Positions 1 to 5,462 of a DNA stretch of 6,213 nucleotides are shown here, piece after piece. This DNA is from Candidatus Melainabacteria bacterium GWA2_34_9 (GTDB taxonomy: Bacteria; Cyanobacteriota; Vampirovibrionia; Gastranaerophilales; UBA9971): NCBI GenBank assembly GCA_001784535.1, contig MFRJ01000024.1:2196-8408 (forward strand). The letters run 5' to 3'. The position numbers were made by a program, and so were the translations under genes. Every line of letters starts with the position of its first letter. The stretch's first letter is position 1. The notes under the pieces are model-generated. The model saw only the letters and a program-made list of their open reading frames with translations, made no database searches and was not told the origin of the DNA.

Positions 1-276
1 GATGAATATGATTCTTATTCTTATCAACAGCTGCAGCAAACTGCCGATGATAGTGGTTATGGTGCTAACTGCTATAGTAACGGCTCGTATGATTATGAAG
101 GAGCAAGTCATTATTCCAGTCATAATTTTGATACTCCATCCGATGCACCGCCGGTTGTTGATTTAAGCGGATCTAAAACATTAACTCCTTCGTTATTAAG
201 AAATGAAGATGGCAGCAATCCTTATGCTCCAAAACAATATAATAGTTTGCATACAACACCTCCTCCTATGCCGTAA
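1..276 (+). CDS. 3' end of a Tyr/Ser/Pro-rich protein of unknown function (5' truncated)
   Basis: The frame is open from base 1 to a TAA at 274-276, giving the last 91 residues of a protein that begins upstream of the window. The visible part is low in complexity and very rich in Tyr, Ser, Asp, Asn, Gln and Pro. It has many Tyr-containing short clusters (such as YDSYSYQQ and SYDYEG), one Cys, and a Pro-rich end (TTPPPMP). There is no hydrophobic segment and no recognisable domain. The composition suggests a disordered C-terminal tail, perhaps of a surface or secreted protein, but that is inference. It is separated from the next gene by about 98 nt containing a strong stem-loop, so it probably belongs to a different transcription unit from the radical SAM genes. 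Coding status is likely because the frame is uninterrupted and the composition is biased but non-random; function is unknown. Confidence 0.7.
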   Translation, partial: DEYDSYSYQQLQQTADDSGYGANCYSNGSYDYEGASHYSSHNFDTPSDAPPVVDLSGSKTLTPSLLRNEDGSNPYAPKQYNSLHTTPPPMP

Positions 277-311
277 ATCATAATAATTAAAGAACAATAT
301 TTATGAAATAA

Positions 312-340
312 TAAGGATTATGGGTATTCCATAATCCTTA
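312..340 (+). terminator. Perfect 12-bp stem-loop between genes; candidate terminator or RNA-processing hairpin
   Basis: The arms TAAGGATTATGG (312-323) and CCATAATCCTTA (329-340) are exact reverse complements around a 5-nt loop (GTATT). It lies 35 nt after the stop of the upstream gene and 34 nt before the next start, where a terminator would be expected. However, the bases following on the + strand are A-rich (AAAAATAG), so the usual U-tract is missing. Read on the minus strand, the stem is followed by a weak T-rich run. It may terminate the upstream gene inefficiently, stabilise a 3' end, or act as a 5'-leader hairpin of the following operon. Confidence 0.45.
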
Positions 341-374
341 AAAATAGAATTAAACTGATAAAAGGAAAAAATAT

Positions 375-995
375 ATGTGGGTTAATTTTATTATAATAGC
401 AATTGTCTGTGTCATTGCTTTTTTAAGCTTTTCAGGTTATTCGCTGGCAAAAAATAATACGGACGATGCCCCTACAAGAGAAAAACTTGCTAATAAGCTG
501 TCACAACTTCCTTATGATCTTGAAAAAGATGAAATACCTCAGGGTGCAATGTGTTATAGCCAAAGTCCTCCTGAATATCAGGAACAACAAACAGAATATA
601 TTTGTCCTGTATGCGGAGAACGAACTTTTCATTATACAGGATTAAAAGATGCTCTTGAAGAAAAAGGCAATATTAGTTATCTGGACAATTATCGTAATAA
701 AGTAAAACAAATAACAAAAATAGATGTAAAACTTGATGAATCCGAATTTTGCAAAAATTGCAGCCCAAATATAAAAAAACCAAAATATTGCATTATAGTA
801 ACTTACGGTGAAAACGCAAAGCCTCATAAAACTTGTGATGTAAGTTTAGATGATATAAACTTGCTTTATGATTTTTCAGAAGGAAAAAAAGAACATTCTA
901 TTTACTATGCTTTTTTAGAGATGGAAAAGGAAAAAGTTCCCATTGAAAAATATAAAGCTCGACTGGAAGACCTTTTGGGAACAAAATTAAAATAA
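375..995 (+). CDS. Cys-rich protein with one N-terminal membrane segment, paralogue 1 (unknown function)
   Basis: 206 residues. The ATG at 375 is preceded by AAGGA (362-366) at 8 nt. Residues 3-20 form a hydrophobic segment followed by SGYSLAKNN; Ser-Leu-Ala at 23-25 could be a signal-peptidase site, or the segment may stay as an anchor. There is no positive charge before the segment and a Lys directly after it, so the orientation is uncertain. The soluble part has seven cysteines (C60, C77, C80, C126, C129, C139, C154) in addition to C12 in the hydrophobic segment. Two are CxxC pairs, in CPVCGERT and FCKNCSP, which look like the halves of a zinc-ribbon-type or other metal site. All eight Cys recur in the adjacent paralogue, as does the PHKTC motif. 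I do not recognise the family. It is first in the apparent operon with the radical SAM genes, so it could be a substrate, electron or metal carrier, or binding partner; that is inference. Confidence 0.85.
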   Translation: MWVNFIIIAIVCVIAFLSFSGYSLAKNNTDDAPTREKLANKLSQLPYDLEKDEIPQGAMCYSQSPPEYQEQQTEYICPVCGERTFHYTGLKDALEEKGNISYLDNYRNKVKQITKIDVKLDESEFCKNCSPNIKKPKYCIIVTYGENAKPHKTCDVSLDDINLLYDFSEGKKEHSIYYAFLEMEKEKVPIEKYKARLEDLLGTKLK

Positions 996-1024
996 TTTAA
1001 CTGCTTAATTATAAGGACGAATAT

Positions 1025-1591
1025 ATGTGGATTAATTTTACTTTTATTTTAATTTTATGCTTGATTACATTTATTGGATTTTCAGGTTACTCATTAGCAA
1101 AAAATAATGCTGACAAGGTTCCTAACAGAGCAGGACTTGCTAATCAATTAGCACAACTTCCTCCTAATTACGATGGACCACCTGAAGGAGCAATGTGTTA
1201 TGATATGGCTGCTCCGGTGAACAGAGTACAATATCACTGTCCTGTATGCGAAGAAAGTACTTCATATTATTCAACGTTTGGGGATAATATTGGGGACTTA
1301 TACAATATTCATTTATCAGTAAGCAGAATAACAAAAATAGATGTAAAACTTGATGAATCCCAATTTTGCAAAAAATGCAGCCCTGATGTAAAAAATCCGG
1401 AATATTGCATTATAGTAACTTACGGAAAAAATGCTCAACCCCATAAAACCTGCGGCATTGATTTAGTAGACTTAAGTTTGCTTTATGATTTTTCAGAAGG
1501 GAAAAAAGAACATAATAATTCCCCTATTAGTAAATACAAAGAACGCTTAGAGGAACTTCTGGGAACAAAATTAAACGATGCCGGAAAATAA
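1025..1591 (+). CDS. Cys-rich protein with one N-terminal membrane segment, paralogue 2 (unknown function)
   Basis: 188 residues, starting 30 nt after the first paralogue, with AAGGA (1013-1017) 7 nt upstream of the ATG. It shares the MW-[VI]-NF start, hydrophobic stretch and FSGYSLAKNN segment. It also shares the block ITKIDVKLDES-x-FCK-x-CSP, then YCIIVTYG, PHKTC and LLYDFSEGKKEH, and the LLGTKL ending. All eight cysteines are conserved (12, 58, 72, 75, 115, 118, 128, 143). The region between the two CxxC pairs is shorter and divergent, and the segment after GKKEH lacks about 13 residues present in paralogue 1. Strong identity at the DNA level (711-766 versus 1328-1383 differ at only two positions) indicates a recent tandem duplication or gene conversion. 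Its last 14 nt overlap the radical SAM gene that follows, pointing to translational coupling. Function is unknown; conserved Cys suggest metal binding or modification. Confidence 0.85.
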   Translation: MWINFTFILILCLITFIGFSGYSLAKNNADKVPNRAGLANQLAQLPPNYDGPPEGAMCYDMAAPVNRVQYHCPVCEESTSYYSTFGDNIGDLYNIHLSVSRITKIDVKLDESQFCKKCSPDVKNPEYCIIVTYGKNAQPHKTCGIDLVDLSLLYDFSEGKKEHNNSPISKYKERLEELLGTKLNDAGK

Positions 1592-2651
1592 TATAACTTC
1601 AAAATTAGCGCCGTCTTTTCTTCCTGCTTCATGTATTCTGGAAATGACTTATAAATGCAACCATAAATGCATTTTTTGTTCCTGTCCATGGGAAGTAAAT
1701 AACAGTATGAAGAAAAAAGAGCTGTCTTTACAGGAATGGAAAGACTGTATAAAACTTCTGACAGACAAAGGTATTTGCCATATAACCTTTACGGGGGGCG
1801 AAGCTTTATTAAATAAAGACCTCTTTAAAATAATTGAATTTGCCGCATCCTGCGAAGTCGAACACATTAAAACAAAGGATGAAAAGCTGATCTCAGAGAA
1901 AAAGCCTCCAAGCATAAATCTTATTTCTAACGGTACACTTATCAATAAAAATATTCTGGCTTTTTGTAAAAAAAATAATGTACACCTGAGCATGAGTTTG
2001 CCGGGACGCAGTACTTTTAAACTTCATACACTATCGGGAAATTATAAAAAAGTTCTTGAAAATTTTTCTAAAGCTAAAGAAATGGGCATTTCTACAACGG
2101 TAAATATTACCGTAACCAAAAAAAATTTATTTGAACTATACGAAACCATTTCAGAAGCATTAATAGCTAGAGCGAACACCCTTCTGCTTAACAGGTTTCT
2201 TCCGGGAGGAAGGGGGCTTAAAAATCCTGAAAAACTTATGCTTTCAAAAGAAGAAATAACTGAAATGCTTGACACGGCGGAAGAAGTACTGAAAACAGCC
2301 AACAGATTCGGAAGTATAGGGACAGAACTCCCTAAATGTATTGTTGATACAAGCAAATATTCTCATCTGAAAATATCAACGAGATGTTCAGCCGCAGTAA
2401 ATTTCTTTGTGATCGGACCTTCTGGATTTATAAGAACCTGTAATCATTCTCCCGTTGAACTTTGCCATTTTTCTGAATATGAATCATTAAAATCTAATGA
2501 ATACTGGAAAAGATTTACTCAAAAAGACTACATGCCGGCAGCCTGTAAAGATTGCGGCATTATAAGTGAATGTGATGGAGGATGTAGAGAAGCAGCCCAT
2601 GTTTTTAGCGGAGAAATAAATTCTCAGGATCCGATTTTTATTAAACGCTAA
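1578..2651 (+). CDS. Radical SAM/SPASM protein, probable peptide or protein modifying enzyme (1)
   Basis: 357 residues. C27-x3-C31-x2-C34 is the radical SAM cluster motif, ligating the [4Fe-4S] that cleaves S-adenosylmethionine. It is followed by an extra C36 (CxC) and PW. TGGE at 72-75 is the conserved SAM-binding glycine motif, and LISNGT at 115-120 is the next core strand. The C-terminal SPASM domain shows C270-x12-G-x4-C288 and C323-x2-C326-x5-C332-x3-C336, which bind auxiliary Fe-S clusters. The usual last SPASM cysteine is absent: the protein ends in QDPIFIKR. SPASM enzymes typically modify ribosomal peptides or proteins (thioether, C-C crosslink, epimerisation, formylglycine). The exact subfamily and substrate cannot be read off here. 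The ATG at 1578 lies inside the preceding gene (14-nt overlap) with only a weak distant GGGA upstream. The next Met (23) would cut into the first barrel strand, so 1578 is preferred. A secreted repeat protein follows after 43 nt. Confidence 0.93.
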   Translation: MPENNITSKLAPSFLPASCILEMTYKCNHKCIFCSCPWEVNNSMKKKELSLQEWKDCIKLLTDKGICHITFTGGEALLNKDLFKIIEFAASCEVEHIKTKDEKLISEKKPPSINLISNGTLINKNILAFCKKNNVHLSMSLPGRSTFKLHTLSGNYKKVLENFSKAKEMGISTTVNITVTKKNLFELYETISEALIARANTLLLNRFLPGGRGLKNPEKLMLSKEEITEMLDTAEEVLKTANRFGSIGTELPKCIVDTSKYSHLKISTRCSAAVNFFVIGPSGFIRTCNHSPVELCHFSEYESLKSNEYWKRFTQKDYMPAACKDCGIISECDGGCREAAHVFSGEINSQDPIFIKR

Positions 2652-2685
2652 ATTATGATAAAATTGATTTATAAAATAAGTATTT

Positions 2686-2690
2686 GGAGA
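2686..2690 (+). promoter_or_regulatory. Strong ribosome binding site for the repeat protein
   Basis: GGAGA lies 4 nt before the ATG at 2695 (GGAG plus a five-base A spacer). It is the most consensus-like Shine-Dalgarno in the cluster, compared with weak sites for both flanking radical SAM genes. This suggests the repeat protein is translated at a higher level than the enzymes beside it, as expected if it is their substrate (inference). Confidence 0.55.
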
Positions 2691-2694
2691 AAAA

Positions 2695-3216
2695 ATGTTT
2701 AAACAAATTTACAGGTTTTTATCAATACTCATCGCATCAAACCTTCTTTTTTCCCATACAGCTTTTGGGAAACAGCAAAAAACTTCCGTAGAAAAAAAAC
2801 CTTCTTCCGTTAAATCTAAAAGCGGAGAATACACTACTTTATATGGAGTCCAGTCCACAGAAGATATTTATAATTCATATCAAAATAGCGCTATTAAAAA
2901 GCTTGAAAAGCTGGAAGAACTTGAAGCATCTAAACCTCAAAAACCTGTTGAAAATGATCAAAAGCCTTATGTCACAAAATACGGTGTCTTTTTTCCTGAT
3001 GATATTGAGGACACCTATCCGCCTAAACCTGTTGTTAAACCTGAACCGGTTAAACCTCCTTGTGATAATAAACCTGTTGCTAAACCAAAACCTGTTACTC
3101 AAAAGCCTGATGAGAATACTTACGTTACCAAATATGGCGTATATTTTCCTGATGACATTTTTGACACCTATTCCCAGCAGCAAAACGACTGTCCTCCCGA
3201 TAAAAAATCCAATTAA
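2695..3216 (+). CDS. Exported Pro/Lys-rich protein with three 17-residue YGV...DI...Y repeats; candidate radical SAM substrate
   Basis: 173 residues. The N-terminus (K3, R7, hydrophobic 8-20, then HTAFG) is a convincing Sec signal peptide with probable cleavage after G25 (Ala-x-Gly). The mature part carries three repeats: residues 46-62 (diverged, YTTLYGVQSTEDIYNSY), 92-108 (YVTKYGVFFPDDIEDTY) and 143-159 (YVTKYGVYFPDDIFDTY). Between repeats 1 and 2 is a short charged helix-like stretch (KKLEKLEELEASK). Between 2 and 3 is a Pro/Lys linker of KPV/KPEPV type. Cysteines C123 (PPCDN) and C166 (DCPPD) flank the third repeat. I know no family with this pattern. The gene sits between two radical SAM/SPASM genes, 43 nt after one and 21 nt before the other. 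Regularly spaced aromatic/Asp motifs are what a repeat-modifying enzyme would act on. Alternatives are a cell-envelope or periplasm-spanning structural protein unrelated to the enzymes. Confidence 0.88.
   Translation: MFKQIYRFLSILIASNLLFSHTAFGKQQKTSVEKKPSSVKSKSGEYTTLYGVQSTEDIYNSYQNSAIKKLEKLEELEASKPQKPVENDQKPYVTKYGVFFPDDIEDTYPPKPVVKPEPVKPPCDNKPVAKPKPVTQKPDENTYVTKYGVYFPDDIFDTYSQQQNDCPPDKKSN
2830..3171 (+). repeat. Three in-frame copies of a 51-nt/17-residue coding repeat
   Basis: The units are at 2830-2880, 2968-3018 and 3121-3171. The protein pattern is Y-[VT]-T-[KL]-Y-G-V-x-[FS]-[PT]-[DE]-D-I-x-[DN]-[ST]-Y. Units 2 and 3 differ at only two residues (positions 8 and 14), while unit 1 is diverged and lacks the Phe-Pro-Asp core. 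The DNA of units 2 and 3 differs at several synonymous positions (TAT/TAC, GTC/GTT, ACA/ACC), so conservation is at the protein level, implying selection on the motif rather than very recent duplication. Confidence 0.85.
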
Positions 3217-3237
3217 AGCCATATAAGAGATTTCTAA

Positions 3238-4452
3238 ATGTTTAAGAAAAAGGTGCTTCATAATGTAGTCTGGGAGATTACATTAAAGTGCAATGCAAGA
3301 TGCCTGCACTGCGGGTCTTCTGCCGGAGAAATCAGAGAAGATGAATTAAATACAAAAGAAGCTCTTAATATCTGCGACCAGCTTGCTGAAATCGGCTGTA
3401 AGGATGTAAATTTAATAGGCGGCGAGCTTTTTCTTAATCCTGACTGGCAGGAAATTATAAAAAGATTGATTCAGGGCAATATTGACGTATCTATAATAAC
3501 AAACGGTATAGCTTTAACAGAAGACAAAATTAATTTTTTGGCAGAGGTGGGGCTTAAGACACTCGGCATAAGTCTTGATGGCGCAACTCCTGAAATTAAC
3601 GACCACATAAGACAGGTTCCGGGGCTGTTCAATAAAATATTTAACACAATGGAATATGTTGAAAAGTCAGGTCTTAAAACAGTTGCAATAACCACTTTAA
3701 ATAAAATAAACATACATGAATTAGCATTATTTAAAGAAAAATTAATGGATTCTCCGTTTAAAGCATGGCAAATTCAGCTTGCGTCACCTCATGGAAGAAT
3801 GAAAGATGATTTATTTCTTGATTTATTTGAATATTATATAGCTGGCTTGTTTTTTGCACAGTCCAGAATTGTCGTTCCAATGAATAAACTTGCAATTAGA
3901 TGTCTTCATGACTTTGGATATTTTTCAAAAGTAATCCCCCGCCATTCTTCATATTCTCAATGGAAAGGCTGTTCGGCAGGCAAACATGTGCTTGGTATAA
4001 GAAGTGACGGCAAGGTTCAAGGGTGTTTGTCGATTTATCGGGATGAATTTACGGAAGGTGATTTAAGACAGCAATCTTTAAAAGAAATCTGGAACTCCAG
4101 ACATCTTTGTAAATGGAATAAAAGAGTAAACAGATACTTTTCCCTGAAAGGTTTCTGTAAGTCTTGTGAATTTGGTCTTGTTTGCCTTGGAGGATGTTCC
4201 GATCTTGCTTATTCTTTGACAGGTAATGTCGGAGAAAACCCTCAGTGCTACCATGCAATTGAAACTTACTGGAAAAAGACTACACCACAGAATGAATTTG
4301 AAGAAATATTCAAGGAAATAACTCAGGGCTATATGGATGAAGCAGGTGTTTTTTATCTAAAATCAGGTAAAGCGATTTCTAATGATTTTGTTGACAGCCT
4401 GAATATAGAAGGTGAAAGAAAAAAACTTATTAAATTAATTGCATTAGTTTAA
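3238..4452 (+). CDS. Radical SAM/SPASM protein, probable peptide or protein modifying enzyme (2)
   Basis: 404 residues. C18-x3-C22-x2-C25 within LKCNARCLHCGSSAG is the radical SAM cluster site, IGGE at 60-63 the SAM-binding motif, and ITNG (87-90) and ISLDG (111-115) are core strands. The SPASM domain is complete: C245-x12-G-x4-C263, then C307-x2-C310-x5-C316-x3-C320, then C337. It therefore keeps all seven cysteines for two auxiliary [4Fe-4S] clusters. About 65 residues follow the last Cys as an extra C-terminal segment containing a charged, mostly helical-looking stretch. It is clearly a different subfamily from the neighbouring radical SAM protein (CxxC followed by GSSAG rather than SCPW, different spacing). 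The ATG at 3238 has a weak AAGAGA (3225-3230) 7 nt upstream. It lies only 21 nt after the repeat-protein gene, so co-transcription is likely. Substrate unknown; the adjacent repeat protein is the obvious candidate, but heme or cofactor pathways also use such enzymes. Confidence 0.93.
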   Translation: MFKKKVLHNVVWEITLKCNARCLHCGSSAGEIREDELNTKEALNICDQLAEIGCKDVNLIGGELFLNPDWQEIIKRLIQGNIDVSIITNGIALTEDKINFLAEVGLKTLGISLDGATPEINDHIRQVPGLFNKIFNTMEYVEKSGLKTVAITTLNKINIHELALFKEKLMDSPFKAWQIQLASPHGRMKDDLFLDLFEYYIAGLFFAQSRIVVPMNKLAIRCLHDFGYFSKVIPRHSSYSQWKGCSAGKHVLGIRSDGKVQGCLSIYRDEFTEGDLRQQSLKEIWNSRHLCKWNKRVNRYFSLKGFCKSCEFGLVCLGGCSDLAYSLTGNVGENPQCYHAIETYWKKTTPQNEFEEIFKEITQGYMDEAGVFYLKSGKAISNDFVDSLNIEGERKKLIKLIALV

Positions 4453-4512
4453 TAATTAAGGATTTCAAGATTATATTTAGGGTAAAATAATATTGAAATT
4501 AAAGGATTTATA

Positions 4513-5277
4513 ATGATATTTAGAAAAACCCCCGAAGAAAAAGAGCAAAAACAGCTTGAAATGGCTAAGCTGGAAACTCAATACGAACAGTTTTTGGCTG
4601 AAAAAATCTCGGAAAAGAAAAATGTTCTTTTAGCCAAATATCCTGAAATTAAAACATTGTTTGAAGGCTGGCTATACGGAGTTTATGTTGCCATATTAGA
4701 CAACCGGCAAGCAGCTGAAGAAAAAGGCAAATTATATTATTTATTTGAAAACATTCCCGAATCCAGCGGCAAATACAAATTAAATTATGAAATTATCAAT
4801 AATAACTGTATTTCTAAAACCTCGGAGCTAAAAAACTTTCCTAAAGCATATTTAACTATTTTAAAAAGGCATAATTTTGATTTAAAAAAAGATGAATTTT
4901 ATATAAATGAACTCATAGCATCTCATTCTTACAAGCTTGATGACGCTTTTTATATTCATTATGCAGACTATAACAGCCTTAATAACAACATCAAAAACCT
5001 TATTCCTTTAGACAAAGATTTTTTCTTCGGATTAAGTGAAGACGAACAAAAAAATTTAGCGAAACCGCAGCAATATATTCCTGAAAAATACAAAGCAGAA
5101 CAAAAGAAAAAACCTAAAGAGGTAATTAAAATGGAATATAGAGCTTGTGATCTGTATTATAATCATAAAATTCCTGTTGAAAAGATAGCTGCGACTTTAA
5201 GAAACAGGTTAAAGAAAGCTGATATTCAAAGAATAGTAAAGCTTTATTCTCATTTCAAAAAATATAATGCAAATTAA
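4513..5277 (+). CDS. Uncharacterised 254-aa protein with charged N-terminal helix and helix-turn-helix-like C-terminus
   Basis: The ATG at 4513 has AAAGGA (4501-4506) 6 nt upstream. There is no signal peptide or membrane segment, so it is probably cytoplasmic. Residues 5-40 are highly charged (Lys/Glu/Gln) and look like a coiled coil. Residues 41-170 are a mixed region rich in aromatic residues (FEGWLYGVYVAIL, YYLFENIP, DAFYIHYADY). Residues 190-203 are a Lys-rich linker. Residues 206-250 read as short amphipathic helices (ACDLYYNHKIPVEKIAATL then ADIQRIVKLY) with a resemblance to resolvase- or sigma-like helix-turn-helix segments. That resemblance is a visual impression only. I do not recognise a family. 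It follows the second radical SAM gene by 60 nt without a convincing terminator and precedes a 54-aa gene by 11 nt, so it could be part of the same unit or an independent pair. Confidence 0.8.
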   Translation: MIFRKTPEEKEQKQLEMAKLETQYEQFLAEKISEKKNVLLAKYPEIKTLFEGWLYGVYVAILDNRQAAEEKGKLYYLFENIPESSGKYKLNYEIINNNCISKTSELKNFPKAYLTILKRHNFDLKKDEFYINELIASHSYKLDDAFYIHYADYNSLNNNIKNLIPLDKDFFFGLSEDEQKNLAKPQQYIPEKYKAEQKKKPKEVIKMEYRACDLYYNHKIPVEKIAATLRNRLKKADIQRIVKLYSHFKKYNAN

Positions 5278-5288
5278 AGGTTGAACTT

Positions 5289-5453
5289 ATGCCTGAAAAT
5301 GAAAAACAAGAACTTAAAAAAATTAAAAAACCGCAAAAAATTAATATAAAAATTTCCGGTCTTGATATTGATAAAGCCGAATATCAACAAATAGTTTTAT
5401 CTAATTCCAATTTTCCTGACAGAGATTATTATAAGCAAAATTATTATGATTAA
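5289..5453 (+). CDS. Small 54-aa charged/aromatic peptide of unknown function
   Basis: ATG at 5289, stop TAA at 5451-5453. AAAGG (5276-5280) lies 8 nt upstream and overlaps the stop codon of the preceding gene, supporting coupled expression. The N-terminal third is Lys/Glu-rich (MPENEKQELKKIKKPQK). The middle contains INIKISGLDIDKAEY, and the C-terminal part is aromatic and acidic, with NFPDRDYY and the ending NYYD. It has no Cys, no signal peptide and no membrane segment. The bipartite layout of a charged leader-like half and a compact aromatic/Asp tail would fit a small precursor peptide. The Phe-Pro-Asp core resembles the repeat motif of the protein at 2695-3216. It could equally be a small partner or regulator of the preceding gene. 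The good ribosome binding site and tight fit between neighbours make it likely to be translated. Confidence 0.65.
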   Translation: MPENEKQELKKIKKPQKINIKISGLDIDKAEYQQIVLSNSNFPDRDYYKQNYYD

Positions 5454-5462
5454 GTTATTTTG

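Noticed and set aside
642..827. Short minus-strand open frame (61 aa) within Cys-rich paralogue 1, and another at 1483-1689
   Set aside because: Hydrophobic Phe/Ile/Tyr-rich antisense of Lys/Asn-rich coding sequence; no supporting signals.
1649..1993. Minus-strand open frame (114 aa) antisense to the first radical SAM gene, and similar ones at 2042-2356, 3471-3713 and 4049-4258
   Set aside because: They lie wholly within strongly supported coding sequences and show no domain or ribosome binding signal.
2843..3226. A long + strand open frame overlapping the repeat protein in another frame (127 aa)
   Set aside because: Its Leu/Asn/Ile-rich composition arises from reading the Pro/Lys-rich linker codons out of frame; it has no plausible ribosome binding site and the overlapping frame has a signal peptide and conserved repeats.
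2875..3261. Minus-strand open frame antisense to the repeat protein (128 aa)
   Set aside because: It is low in complexity, Arg/Phe/Ile-rich antisense of the repeats, with no credible start context; it is explained by the bias of the repeat gene.
4468..4495. Imperfect AT-rich inverted repeat between the second radical SAM gene and the 254-aa gene
   Set aside because: Several mismatches, nearly no G-C pairs and no T-tract; not a convincing terminator.
4454..4509. Two similar AATTAAGGATTT / AATTAAAGGATTT motifs before the 254-aa gene
   Set aside because: The second is the Shine-Dalgarno of the gene; the first has no start codon after it and the similarity is short and AT-rich, probably chance.
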